DNA of 64,000 nucleotides from Chrysaora quinquecirrha (Eukaryota; Cnidaria; Scyphozoa; Semaeostomeae; Pelagiidae): NCBI GenBank assembly GCA_014526335.1, contig JACTAT010000036.1, positions 3,246,387 to 3,310,386 of the forward strand, read 5' to 3'. Shown piece by piece: positions 11,290 to 24,100 of this stretch (position 1 is its first letter; each line of letters starts with the position of its first letter). The notes under the pieces were generated by a model. It saw only the letters and a program-made list of their open reading frames with translations, ran no database searches and was not told where the DNA came from. The position numbers and the translations under genes were made by a program.

Positions 11290-13480
11290 AGCAAAGATTA
11301 GTAATTTATTGAGAAATATCACACATCCACTGAATGTTATGTCAAATCAACTAATAGATGCTTTCTTCAGTGTAAATGATTTGTTTTTTATTTTGGGGGG
11401 GTTAAAAATTGATGAAAGGGCAAGGAGAAAAACAAATAATAAGGGCACCAAACACCTAAGATCATTCCATTGCTATACTCCCTTCCCTGTCTCCCTCATA
11501 TTACTGATTTAGTGTCTGTATTTAAAGCTAATCCATGTATTTGAAGTTTCTCCAAATTGATAAGAATGATAAGATGTTTCAGTTTCAAACAGATTTTTAG
11601 AATTTAGATTTTTAGATTTTAGAAAGCCAGTAGGGGAGTGCATTTGAAATCCCAGATGTTTGTCTTCCTAAAAAGATGCATGAATCAAAAGCGCTTGGGA
11701 GAGACATGAGAACTGCTTTGTTGATGCGTTTGCAAACTTCATCGTTTTCTTTTTTCTCATTCCATTCACTTTTGGGTGGGGCACATCAAGTTCAGAGCAA
11801 GTGGAAGTAAAACATTCATCCCCTTACTTTCTGCAAGTTCCTTTTCGCTTTCGTACCATATGTAAATGTATATCGAAAACTGGTTAGGGTATTCTTTGTT
11901 TTTTATCCGAGCCGAGCCTCGAGATTTCTCTTTAATTTGCTAAATTTTTGAGAATTTTCAGCTTCGACGTTCTTAAAACCGTTCCTTAGTATTAAAGAGG
12001 AAATCGTATAATGAAAAAATATTGCCAAGCACTCCCCATCCTCCCACTCTGAGCCAGTCCAAAATACTAAGAGATTTGTGAGCTGCCAATTCAGTTTCAG
12101 TTGTGCGTGGAAGGGCTGAACATGGACACTTCCTGACCAAATATAGACATACTATTTTCCTCAGGCATTCTGATTGGCTGGTGATTAATCAGTTGCAATT
12201 TGATTTGCTATCGAGGTACATAAACCGTTAGGCTCGGCCGCACAAAAAAAGCAACTGAGCTGACAAAATGGGTATACTGTATCTAAGAATTTTCTATGTA
12301 GTTGTGAACAATTGACAATGACTGTAATTTCATGCTCAAAATTCGTTGCTTTTGAATTTAGAGAGGAGCACTAAACATCCAATCAACGCTGTTTACGGAA
12401 AACCCTAACAGCACGGCGGACGTAATTAGCATCTATTGTCGTTTTAATCATTAGCATTTAGGTCTAATTTGCAATTTATTTTCAAAAGCTACCATCCTGT
12501 AACGATGTAACTAGACATTTCTATGGCAACTGACATGACCGAAGAACGAGACCACACATCCCAGGATCCTTAATTTATTATGTACAAAACTGCTAAAAAT
12601 TTTCTTTCTTATAAGATTTAGAACCTCGTATAACTGATGTACAGGAAATCTTAAATGGCAATGACGATATTAATTAATAAGAAACGAAACTTGGCAAATA
12701 TTTGTAGAGTTTTCTGAGAGCATGAACATGGTGGACCACACTAGCGCACATTCTGCATGAACTAACTTTAGAAGGTAAATTTTCTATTTTTTTCACAATT
12801 TTTTCTGAACTTGCGATTCTTCAATATTAAGGTTTTTAAGTAACTGATTGCATGTCAAGCCTTTACGCTAATAGTTTCTCTCCGATTGCTTACAAACTGG
12901 TTGCCTATAGGAACGTACAGTATGTTTAGTAAAAGACAGATAATTTTCAAAAAAAGTCTGTATTAAGCATTCTGAAATATGATAGCAAAGAGAGGCGGAG
13001 GCGAAAAAACTAGACTTGGCACACTATATAGGCCTTTCTGTATGATTACTGTATCTTCCCGATTCTTCTGATTCAAGAATGGTCTTGCAGTGACATTTTT
13101 CTTCGAAATTTAAGAAAATTTTAGAAATTCGACAGCAATTTCGCGTCTGAAGTCGAGCTTTTTGAGAATATCCGAGGTAGCTCCTTTTAAGCGTCCCATG
13201 GGATGTTCTGGCGGTCGCTCCCGGTCCCGGTAGCTTTACCGAAATTTCGCTTATTTTTTACCTACATCAGTCAATGCTTGATAGTTTTGATACACGAATG
13301 GTTTTTAGAGCAAAACAGGTCAGGCAGGAATCTCCCACCTCCCAAAAAACCTTTTAGATGGTGTATGTACACTTAAACTGCATATGGTCATTCTTTTTGA
13401 ATTAGAACAATAACAAAAGACTTTTTCCCAACAGAGTTTATAGCCTTGGTCATTTTATTACAAGACGTGGGTCACCTGGA
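11290..13480. other. Intergenic region without recognisable gene
   Basis: AT-rich DNA with scattered stops in all frames. No RNA gene, tandem repeat or complete transposon was recognised. The promoter of the peptide locus must lie at its right end. Confidence 0.5.
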
Positions 13481-13483
13481 ATC

Positions 13484-13573
13484 ATGTCTACGAAACGACT
13501 TTTAGTTTCTACCATATTGGTGTTAGCATTACTACTGGTATTAGAAGCACGCAGTGATGCATATGCTTTGAAG
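13484..13573 (+). CDS. Signal-peptide exon of a secreted cysteine-rich peptide locus
   Basis: The ATG opens 30 codons: a short basic start (MSTKR), a leucine/valine-rich core and a polar end (EARSDAYALK), a classic secretion signal. The donor AAG|GTAAAA at 13573/13574 is in phase 0. Each of the three downstream cysteine exons starts in phase 0, so this exon can be joined to any of them. I saw no second signal exon between the cysteine exons. Confidence 0.7.
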
Positions 13574-13791
13574 GTAAAACTGTTACTTTTTGTATGTAAA
13601 ATAAACCGTATTTAATAGTCTCCATAGATATGTGTCAGATGATTGTATCAGGTTAACTCTGACCCTTAGGAAATCAATGCTCGAACATTTTTTGACCTGA
13701 TTTCTGTATGCAGTTTTGTAATTATTAAATAACAGTTGCAGTCTTTGACACAAGGAAAGACCGTTGTTGAATACAATCACACCAATTGCAT

Positions 13792-14281
13792 CCCCCAGGG
13801 GGGGGGTGGGGGGTACTTCAATATGTAGACATACTGGACGTGCCGCTCATATGGATGGGTTTTTTCGACTGAAATTCTCTACACATGGGTCTGATATTCT
13901 GCTTGATTATGGTCTATGGATTGGTATTTTAGGATTTCCTTACCAATAGGTCCCATTATGATTTACCGCAAAGTGGCTGACGACCTTTCTATTTTGCATT
14001 TTGCTTTCAAAAAAAGATTCAGCGGCAACAACAGAGCTCGGTCACGTTGATTGCAAGGGATCGTGGTCAGATTCGACTTTGCGAGATTTCGCTGTGTGCA
14101 TACTAGCAGTGTAGAAGTGTTTTAAAATCAACCAAATTCATACATATGGGCTCGAAATTTCCCGATATTCATGCAGATGGGTCGGAAATTCTTGAAAATC
14201 CTATCATATAATGGGTCCTTTTGGCAAAGTCCAGATTCAGATCCAATCATGGCCACACTGAGAAACCCCCTCCCCTCCGGG
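13792..14281. mobile_element. hAT-like G-run MITE, degraded, inside first peptide intron
   Basis: The left end (CCCAGGGGGGGGGGTGGGG, then TACTTC and GGACGTGCCGC) and a right end with CCCCCTCCCCTCCGGG match the ends of the 5225 and 25471 elements. A clean 8-bp duplication is not visible, so the borders are approximate. Confidence 0.5.
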
Positions 14282-14842
14282 TATTGATCCCCGTATAATA
14301 GGGAGACGCGCGTTACCGAAAACGTCCAAATAGATTTTTCTGCGCGGCAAACCTCTTGTACTAAGTAATGAGCATGAATCCCTCCGGGTATAACCCCCTC
14401 ACTCTGCTGTGCAACATTCCTCTTTCGAGCATAGCAAGTGAACTGCTCGGAACGCCACACAGCTGATAGCTGAAATTACTGTATACTATTTCAGGGGTCT
14501 TTACTGACTATTTTCCAATTCGAATCGAACCTAATTCAATTTTAACTGTCCTAGATCGATTATGATCGTTAAATGTATCCATTCTTCACTCCTAACTATC
14601 CAAAAAGACTCGATGACTTCAGAGAACTTTCATGGTCCGAAATTTTTCAAATTTATCCGAGCTTTGAACCGATTACTAATCAAAGGGTTAGGACTGGCAT
14701 TGCGAATAAGGTAAAATTTTTGGACCGCCTGACAAAATATTGGGACCCCAACTCAAACCCCCCAAATGTGAGCCCCTGTACAATTTAGATTCTGCGACTT
14801 CACCCATAAGACAAAGACCAAGTGATTTTTATTTTTTTCCAG

Positions 14843-14992
14843 ACGAGAGTTAGACGAGACTCAACTTGTTGTTTATTTTGCTCTTGTGTTTCTGAAAGAG
14901 ATTGCAAGCCATGCGAAAGATCCTGCGTTGAAATTTTCGGACAGCTCGTGTGCATAAGAACAAACGAAAACCCTCCTCTTGAACGATTGTAG
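14843..14992 (+). CDS. Eight-cysteine peptide terminal exon, copy 1
   Basis: The acceptor ATTTTTTTCCAG is followed by 50 phase-0 codons ending in TAG. The exon opens with TRVRR, a furin/dibasic processing site, then a mature part of about 44 residues with spacing CC-x2-C-x-C-x5-C-x2-C-x3-C-x8-C. The four-disulfide pattern and size fit a secreted antimicrobial, toxin-like or signalling peptide. I cannot assign it to a named family, and the spacing is not the WAP or sea-anemone ShK pattern. Confidence 0.7.
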   Translation, partial: TRVRRDSTCCLFCSCVSERDCKPCERSCVEIFGQLVCIRTNENPPLERL

Positions 14993-15708
14993 CAACTGAG
15001 TTGTTAATTTAATTCTACGAATAATTTTTAAATTTGATATACATCATCGTAACTTTTATTGTTATATATTCAAACGCTATGGCAATTTTTTTTTTTAAAT
15101 CTTTGATTCAAAAGGAGGGCTTGTAGAGAGAGTTAAGACAGTGTGAGGGAGAAAGGTCTTAGAGAGTGAAGTGAACAGGGAGGGTTTCTTAATTTTGCTT
15201 TAACGGTGGCTCGATCGTCTTATCGTGTAAATGGGCTATCGTTCTTGGTGTAATAACGGGTCCGAAGCAGCCCATGGGGCTGGGGGCTGCGCCCCCTACT
15301 GTTTTTGAATATAATTTAGATGCTTTTCCATTGTTCCTATTGTTTGAGGCCCCCAAAATTTTCTTATTCCTATACGCAGTAAGTAAATCCTGTAAATTTG
15401 GGCTTCTTCGTCCATCAGGTCCGATATTTCATATTTTGGTTGTTACAAGGAGGGAAGTTTAGCTGGGGCTAAACTTATACACTTCGAAATTGGTTTTCAC
15501 TGCAAGCTCTGTGAGTTTAAGTGAGTTAAATGTTCGGGCTAAGTCCCAAATCATACTCACTAGACTTGCTCAAGTCTCTTGGGGGGATGGGGGAGGAAGT
15601 ACTCTAAGTCTCCCGCGAGTTTGTCTGATCACAATTTTTCTGATCAAAAAGTTTGAATTTGCTGAAAATGAGATTATTGAAGGTGAATTTGTGCTCTTTA
15701 TTTTTCAG

Positions 15709-15852
15709 ACTAGAGTTAGACGAGGCTCATCTTGTTGTTTATTTTGTCCCTGTATGTCTGACAAAGATTGCAAGCCATGCGAAAGATCCTGCGTTGAAAT
15801 TTTCGGACATCCCGTGTGCATAAGAACAGACGAAAACCCTCCTCTCGATTAA
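15709..15852 (+). CDS. Eight-cysteine peptide terminal exon, copy 2
   Basis: The acceptor TTTATTTTTCAG is followed by 48 phase-0 codons ending in TAA. It has the same RVRR site and identical cysteine spacing as copy 1. The DCKPCERSC core is unchanged, while loop residues differ. The preceding 17 intron bases (GTGCTCTTTATTTTTCAG type) match copy 3, and the bases after the stop (GCAACTGAGTTG) match copy 1, evidence of tandem duplication. Confidence 0.7.
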   Translation, partial: TRVRRGSSCCLFCPCMSDKDCKPCERSCVEIFGHPVCIRTDENPPLD

Positions 15853-16547
15853 AGCAACTGAGTTGATAATATAACTCTATTAATGATTTTAGAATATGAT
15901 ATGCTCAGTCTTACTTTGTTTATTATATGTACGCTAAGTTTCAGAAGTTTTAATGCTATTTTCTACTACATTATCTTGTAAAAGGATATGACTATGATAG
16001 GCTGGAACTTTTTCGAGAAACAAAGTCAAAAGTTCTCTTTTTCTCTATGTATTCGACGTATGCATCTAACATTTTTACCGTAAAATTATTTTTTTTGGTT
16101 CTCTTAAACCTAAACCGTCCCGCGGTCCAGAACAACAACCAAACCCTCAAGCATAATTCTTCCATAGGACAGGAATCGCTAGATGACCCAGATTGTGCAG
16201 AAATCCCAGCGAGGATTTCTTTCGAATAATTTGCAATACAAGATCTTTGTCTAATTCAGGAATTTTGGAATCTGTTTGGACTTCAGTTAATTCTTATTTT
16301 ATTGAACCAATCCCTACACATCCTATAGGGTCCTGGAATAATCGCCCTCCCCTAAATAAGCAACATCCCCTTGGGGTAAGCTGCCCATCAGGCAAGTCCC
16401 TTTCTTCCATATTTCATTGCTTCCATATTTTCTTGCTTCAATGTTTCCTTGAGTCTGTATTTTCTTGCTTCCACATTTTCTTGCTTCCAGATTTTCTTGC
16501 TTCTATATTTTCTTCACTGGTCACACTATGTGCTCTTTATTTTTCAG

Positions 16548-16700
16548 AATAGAGTAAGACGAGGCTCATCTTGTTGCTTATTTTGTTCCTGTACGTATAA
16601 CACAGATTGCGAACCATGCGAAAGATCCTGTATTGAAATTTTTGGTAATCTTGTTTGCGTAAAAGTAAACAACAGTCACCCTCAGAGTCAACTCGGATGA
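16548..16700 (+). CDS. Eight-cysteine peptide terminal exon, copy 3
   Basis: The acceptor TTTATTTTTCAG is followed by 51 phase-0 codons ending in TGA. It keeps RVRR and all eight cysteines at the same spacing, but the tail and the loop between cysteines 4 and 5 have diverged most. It is the last recognisable copy. A canonical AATAAA is not obvious after any of the three stops. Confidence 0.7.
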   Translation, partial: NRVRRGSSCCLFCSCTYNTDCEPCERSCIEIFGNLVCVKVNNSHPQSQLG

Positions 16701-16964
16701 CGATGACGATCACACCAAATAATTTTATAAATTAACGCTAATACTTCATTTTATACTTCGTTCATTCCATTTTATTATTCAAATTTGATGCTTCAAAGTT
16801 GTGATTAAGTTTTCTACTGCATATTTCGTATTTTTAATTATCAAGGAAAATATACGTATAACTACTAATAGTTTGCTAGAGTTGTACCTGTTTGTTAACT
16901 ATTAGTTTTGTTAGCATAATTAGCAGTAATGCCTGTATAGGGTAGAGCGTTATTGCAATTAATA

Positions 16965-17335
16965 CACTCTTTTTTTATAAGAAACCCATTTATAAGAAAC
17001 TCAGTGCTGAGATCAATATTGGTTAAGAAACTTTCAGTACTCGACCAACATGTTAAGAAACTAGCAGGTCTCAAGAATCTTAAGAATTAGAAATAAAGCA
17101 TCGAAAAACAAACTTCTGTTGCACCATAAGTGTCTATTTTTACAGAAAAACAGCTGATGTATAAGTGAATTGTATTGCTTCTTCTATTTGTAGAAATTAG
17201 GTGTCAATTGCCTGTTTTGGCACTTAAAATTTTGATTCTAAGAAACCGCTAAGAAACTTTCAGTACCAAATTTGTCCCAAAACTAAGAAACTTGAGTACT
17301 GACCAAAAATCTTAGTTTCTTATAAAAAAAGAGTG
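16965..17335. mobile_element. TA-flanked MITE with AAGAAAC iterons
   Basis: The inverted ends CACTCTTTTTTTATAAG / CTTATAAAAAAAGAGTG are flanked by TA on both sides. AAGAAAC(T) recurs about nine times inside. It is 371 bp with no ORF. TA flanks fit a Tc1/mariner-type insertion. Confidence 0.8.
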
Positions 17336-17652
17336 TAATCTAAAGTATAATTATCGAGACTTGACCATGAGAGGCTGGACCTTTAATGGTGAAACAAGTT
17401 TTAAAGTTCCTTATTTTTTCTCCTTTGTTGTAGCAAATTACGTATTTAAAAACTCCTCCGAGAGATAGCCATGGTGATGATGATGTATTTAACATTTTAA
17501 CTGTACTATTCATTACTTTTTACTTTTTATGAAAATGAACGAGCTTAATTAATGGAGAGTAAATTTATACTACAATAGCAGCAGAATCTTTTTAATCATG
17601 GGAAATTAACAGCCCCAACAGAATCAGGGGTCTGTGCCGCTCCAACGTAATA

Positions 17653-18017
17653 CACTCTTTTTTTCTAATAAGAACAATTTTATAAGAACACAAGCCTGGA
17701 TTTTGCCCAGATTTTTGGAACAAAATAAGAACAAGCTGAGGCTGGGCTTTTCAAAAGCCCTAAGAATATCAGCGAAATATGTAAGTAGCTAAGACAGTCA
17801 AACTGAACGTAAAAAGCAAGCAAACAAAGAAATAGACAAGAATGCTGCATTTTCGCACAAACCTAGTACCACCCTAGAAATTCATTGAAAAATATAGATA
17901 TCTTAGTAATCAGAGAATAGAGAACAGATTAAGAACATTTCAGGCTCAAAAACGGCAAAAATTTAAGAATAGCCAGCCTCGATTAAAATTTCCTGGTTCT
18001 TATAAAAAAAAAGAGTG
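17653..18017. mobile_element. TA-flanked MITE with AAGAACA iterons, copy 1
   Basis: Ends CACTCTTTTTTTCTAATAAG and ATAAAAAAAAAGAGTG. AAGAACA recurs inside. It is 365 bp with no ORF. The right flank is TG instead of TA. Confidence 0.75.
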
Positions 18018-18080
18018 TGCCCATTTTTTATAAGCAATAGCTCAATAAGCAAGCAAACTTGAGGGCTCAATTGAATTTTT
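18018..18080 (+). mobile_element. Left-end fragment of an AAGCAAC-type MITE abutting the MMD start
   Basis: ATAAGCAATAGCTCAATAAG and TTGAGGGCTCAATTGAATT match the left third of the complete copies at 54088 and 50905. Similarity stops at the ATG proposed for MMD, so the 5' leader seems to be transposon-derived. Confidence 0.55.
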
Positions 18081-18124
18081 ATGAAAAATCGTTTACAGAA
18101 CAGTACTGTAAAAAGGCCGGGGAG
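18081..18124 (+). CDS. MMD: MMD exon 1 (proposed start)
   Basis: ATG with 14 basic/polar codons, then the donor GAG|GTAAGA with two bases left over. These complete the Arg of RFMNPP in exon 2, the same junction position as in human MMD. It directly follows MITE-derived sequence. An alternative start exon elsewhere cannot be excluded. Confidence 0.5.
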
Positions 18125-21100
18125 GTAAGAGCCAGCGAATTTTTCCCGCCATTTGCCGAACATGCAAGATGAATTGAATAGCTTTGGTGATGATTTTACA
18201 CGAAGTACAATAGCAATCCATGAATCAAAGGTCACCCATGCCTCAGCAGCTGCTGCAGTGATTTGTCGGTGTCGCACCACGCAGAAAGCAGCTGCAAAAA
18301 AATCAAAGCTACATGAAAAGCAATGCTTAAATATCACTAACTTAACAGTTCAGCTATGGGGTACTCGTTGCATAGGTAAGTTAATCCTATTGACCAAACA
18401 TGAAAACTTTCACCTTCTTTTAGGCCGCTTTTTTAGGCCACCCCTCACTTTGCATGGCGTGTCTTATTTTGTGATTGCCAGCAAGCAAGGCCTTTAAGGC
18501 TTTAATGCTCACCATATGCTAAAGGAAAAAAACAGTGGAGTGCAGACTGTATATACAGAGCAAAGCATGGCGGGGGGCAGGCTACTTGGGAAGACAACCA
18601 CCAAAGCAAATCATTTTTTGACTGTCACCAAACAGAGGCTCTTATCTTCTTGGCCCCTCTTATCTTATTATTTTTGGGTATCATTACTTGCTGGCCTATT
18701 GCCAGACAGGAATATACAAATTCTAAGTTTCTCTGTGTACACAAGTCATATACAGTAGTGCAATGCCTGCCAGAATGACTCGCTCTTCTAGGGAGTGGAG
18801 TCCAGTCCAAGAGTAGGTTGGTTGTGTTGTGCTCCCTAAAAAATGGAAACCTCCACTTTGTCTCGGAAGGCGTAATTTATAAAATGTTAAACCCACCTGA
18901 ACCCAGCAGTAACCTACCTGAAGCCACCTGAAGCCAGCAGCAAGAATCATTGAACCGAGCTGCCAGGGTGCATTCCGTGTTACCGCCATGCCAGAGAATA
19001 CGCCAACCAAATCGGACTTCACGCCAAACCAAACAATAGATCTATTGTTTTATAATTTAAACAATAGCCTAGGCTATTGCTTTTTGAAAAATCCACGCCA
19101 GAACGCCAATAAAATTTCAGACTCCACCCGGAGATCTCCGGCATAGGCTACGTGGAATGCACCTTGTTGAGCTGCTCTCACCCTAGAACAATAAAATTTG
19201 TTAATAGGCTGTAAAAATGCTTTCGGGAATATGCTTGTCTTTCTCATTTACAAATCGGGTTTCTCTCGAGTGTCTCAGGAGTCTATTGTGCAGATATTTT
19301 GATTTCATTTTAAAGAGCTTTGCACTGCAAAATATTGCCAGTTTGTGAATCAAGCACAATTTTTCCAAAGTGTATGCCAAAAAATCAATCGTGTATGCTG
19401 GATATGTTCAGCCTTTAGATTCTAGACTGGATTGCTTGAGCTGACCTGAGACAAAAGGCTGTACAAAAGGCATTTCAATGGAAATAATTTCCTTACGGAT
19501 TTATTTTAGCACTGATGATGTAACGTTGTTTACAGAAAGCTTCTGCTTTCTTACTGTATGTATTCAATATATTATATTTGAAATGAACGTGTCATATGTT
19601 TTTGAATTAATCTCCCTACCTTTCACTTTTTGCAGATTCATGAACCCCCCTGCTGGAAAAAATGAAGCCTATGTGCCAACTACCCCAGAGCAACTTGCAA
19701 ACTGTATAACTCATGGGGTAAGGTTCTTTACTTTAAACTGATTTCATTCAGTTTGGTTTTGTTAGAATTGATGGATTTCATTCAATCTAATTGGAATCAA
19801 TTAAATTTGATATTTAGTCAGTTACATTTGATATGACATATTTTGATTTGATTCCATCCAATAGATTCAAATAAAATGATTATTAAGTTAAACTTTATTT
19901 TATTTATTTTGATTCTATTGAGTTCAATTTAGCTAAATTTGATTTAATTGATGTCATTTATTTGATTCATTCCATTTGATTCCACCTGATTCAAATTTAT
20001 TATATTTGATTTTGATTAGAATTTATTGAATAATTTGATTAAATTTGATTTGATTTGGTTTCATTTGACTTTGGTCAATTTATCTTGATATGATTTGATT
20101 TGACTCAGTTTCCTTTGATTTGAATTGATATGATTTGATTTCTTGTGATTTGGTTTGCTTTCACTTGATTCGATTTGATCTCATTTGATTTGGGTTGATT
20201 CAATTTGATTTAATTTGATTGTTTGTTGATGACCTACCACCAATTCCTCATCTAAGTGATTGTTTTAAAAAGTTTTTAAATGATGCAAGACTAACACACT
20301 TGAAGCACTTCATATTCAAACAACTGCTTACTTTATAGTACCAATTATTCATCAACGCAAAAGTTTCTGGTCTTGTAATGTTATGGTATTTCACTTTTAG
20401 ATTTGGATCATACCTTCTATGGCAGCTGCACATTGGATGTATATAAATTCTGGCACAATCCCTCACGAGACAGTCAGCCTTGTCTATGGAGCATCTCTTA
20501 TACTCCTGTTTTCAATATCAACCATATTCCACACCATTTGTTTAGCTAAAAGTGGATGGTGAGTATGTCAGTCATGTATTTATTTATTCCCCAAAGATTT
20601 ACTGAGCAGAGGGCTGTATCACTTCATAAATCTTGATCCTATCTATGATGTCTATATACTAAAACAGTTAACGTAAACATCCAAAGTGAGATTGTCAATG
20701 CGACGAGTATAACCAGTTTTAAGAACCAGACAGAGAAGCACTATAAAGATAGAATTTTCTCCACAGACATCAGCTTGTGTTAACACATAAACTGTTATTT
20801 TCTAACGTATTTAAGACTCTGCTTGGGTAAAAGTTATAGGTTTGAAGGTTTGGGGCCTTTTTTCTTGTAAATCAGTACTGGATGTCAAATGAAGTACCTA
20901 CAGCCTTTCTTTTTATCCGGGCAGGGCAGAGTCAGGATTTTGCCACAGGCTTCTAGTCTATTGCAAAAATTATATAAGTATACTTATTAAGTAGAAAAAT
21001 TTAAGTATCTCCTGTTAACTGATAAACTGATTCTGTATTCACCTGGAACCTTGTGCAGTACTTTCATTTAGAAATACCCCTGATATCTCAAATCCCTGGT

Positions 21101-24100
21101 AAGTTGAACATTTGATATCTCAAACCATTTTGCAACCTCTTACAGCAACTTTCTGTTGATAGCTCGAAATTTTTCATAGTGAGGACAAAATATAACACCA
21201 ATATTTGAATCAAACTTAGTTCGGTACTAGTCTGGTATTTTTCTTTCATCGAATCAAATTGCTGGCTTAAAATTACTACAGAATTCCAGTGCAGAACCAG
21301 TAGCGTAGACAAGGGGGGGCAAGGGGGGGCGGTCGCCCCCCCAATAGTTGAAAAGTTGGTGTTTTAGAAAAGTCCATTTCTGCAATAAAATCAGTGGGGG
21401 ATAAGAAAATTCTAACAACCGTTGGGCAATAAAAAATTTTCAATATCGAAAAAGAGTAGAGATATCATCCAAGCCGATCCAACATGCTCGGTTCCGCAAT
21501 TAACGCCACGTGTTTACTATTGTTCAACCCACACGCCCCTCCTGTTGCAATAGGTCTCGATGTGTGAAATGTTCTAAAGGTACGGACCTTTCTTGTATTT
21601 TTACGGTCCCGTCGGACAGATTTAAAGTTTATTTAAAAGACCTCTCTCTCTCTTCCGTATTGTTGCTGTGGTGAAAAGTCAAAACGTTAATCTCCTTTCT
21701 CTCGTTGTCGAAATAAAACGAAATAGGACGAAAAGGCAGAACGCGAGGAAATTAGTAGAGTAAACGAAAGATCACACAACACAGTAAATGTTTCTAGTAG
21801 ATAAACGTAGAATGAAAATTTTCACCGCTTGTGATAATAAGTATGTTATCTTGGCTGGAATGTTCTACATCAACAACAAAGCATGTGTTTCCAACAAACA
21901 GGTGAGGTGAGATGTCTTCGGATACCCAGTAGGAACACACTTGGCAAGCAAAAAATTATGCATTCTATGCCATTCTAGAGGTAAAGAATAAAAATTTTTC
22001 CGGGGGAGCATACCCCCGGACCCCCCAAGTTTTGTGTTTCTCTCACTTATCAGTTTGAAAATTTTATTTCCATGTTTTCATACTTGAAAAACGCTTTGTA
22101 ACAAATTTTGTAGTTACAACGTAGATAATTGGTAGCTTTCATGAATTTCAAAGGTCTGACCCTGCACGAGGATTGTAGGTCTGTTGTTATGAAATTTTTG
22201 TGCAAAGCAAGAATTTTCCAACATATTTCGCCTTTTGAAAGCCCGTCAACTCTCTTGTATAAATGGCCGTTTTACGACTTGTAGAAGGGCATGGTCCCAA
22301 AAATTTTTCCGGGGGCAAGCCCCCGGACCCCCATATTTTTTCTTCTTTTGCCCCCCCAATGCCAAGACCCTGGCTACGCCACTGTGCAGAACCTTGTACA
22401 CGTTTTTTTATAAGAACAATGTATATAAGAACATAAGGCTTCAAAGGCTGAAAAGTTAAGAACATGCTAAGAGTATTACAAGGCTTTGTGAAGCTGGAAA
22501 CAAATTAGCATTTACTTTCTTAAGTTGCGCTGTCCTGTTCTCCACTCTACAAAACAGGTGAATTATCAATCATTGTGACTATATGTGACATTTTTACGTG
22601 TGCGTCCCTTTTCGTAGCAATTATCACCTTTTTTGAAAAACAGCAGCTTTTTAAATAGCAAGAAAATTAAGAACATATTTAAGAACATTTTGAGCCTTCA
22701 AATCGGAAAAATTAAGAACATTGCATGGCTTTCTTCAATTTCAGTGTTCTTATAAGAAAAAAACGTGTATGAACCAATCTTTTGTTTTGTTGTTGTTGCT
22801 GTTGTTTCAATGCACGTGGAAAACTCCCCATAAGTCGAACTACAAAAACTTTGCAACAAATTTTTCCTAAATCTCGAATTATCGAGAGCCCCAATTACTG
22901 GAAAACTTGATACTTGAACGCTTGATCCCCTGAGGGTTTCGGGCTCTCGCGAGTTTACTGTATTTTTAATTCTCCTGTTTCATTTTTGACTCTGTAACAG
23001 AGATAGTCTGATCTTTTTGTAGCTCTGCCCGCTTGTTATTTCACAAAGGGGACAGAATCATCATATATATTTTCATTGCTGCTTCATACATGCCATGGTT
23101 AGTAGTTTTATTTTGTTGTCCTATTGTAGAGACTCTACTGCACAACTCTAGACACCATTACCGCGCAACATTTGTTGCATTTTTATTGATGCTGCGGCAC
23201 ATACATCTGAAACTGTTGCAAAACTTGTCAGCTTTGTTGATGAAACAAATGTCACTTATGTTGTTGCTTTCATTCTAGCTTTCGTTCTTTCTATAATACA
23301 AAATTCAACTTAACAAAAACTCTAAGCCGGTTTTTTATATTCTGGCCTATCTCAATTTACAGTGGACATCCGCAATCTCGACTGCCCGCTATCTCGAACA
23401 TTCGCTATCTCGAACGATTTTCCATTTAGATGAAGCTGTTCTCTTTCGAGATGTGCTGCATCGACATCATCTCAATTTCACCAATAGTACAGGGATGAAA
23501 GCAGATGAGCCTTGTCTCCTATGTAAAGAATACCAGACTTGTTTGATGAAATTTGGGATCAGTAACCCTGCATGTTAATAGGGGTCCCTTTTCTGACTTA
23601 AAGACTATAATTTTTTTATATTTATATGGGGCATCCGTTATTTCGAACATTCGCTATCTCAGTGGATGACATGTTTGATGAGACTGTCAAACACATCCAA
23701 CAGTTCATTCAACATTGAAAAGCAAAATATGCATTTGATCTTTTTCAAACTTCATCAAACATCAGTTTTCAGACCTTGGACCATCCAGACTTGAATTTAC
23801 TAACTCGAGCAAACAAAACAAGTTTTTCATAGCCTGCGTGCAGCCTCAACTCATCTACTCTTTACGAAAGTAGAGTTTGAGACTGCATGCAGGCTAGTTT
23901 TTCACTTCTGAACGCCAGTCATAAGTACAGAAAGACAACTATAATTCTAAGTCCTCACTAGATTGATATTCTCTATATCGATCAACTCTGGCCAGACAAA
24001 ATGTTTTAAACTTACTGAGATTCTTAATTGGTTTTCCTTTTAGGTTATTGCTACAAGATAACGGTGGTTTGGGTGATGAGATAGCTTGGATACTTTGTAT

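Noticed and set aside
15490..15708. Upstream in-frame extension of peptide exon 2 as its own start
   Set aside because: It opens from a TTG, has no signal peptide and crosses a strong acceptor shared with copies 1 and 3.
16047..16229. Second signal-peptide exon before peptide copy 3
   Set aside because: It has a short hydrophobic stretch after an ATG, but runs to a stop without a good phase-0 donor and does not resemble the 13484 exon.
18153..18368. First exon of MMD at 18165
   Set aside because: Its donor phase would give a stop directly after joining 19636; the 18081 exon fits phase and length.
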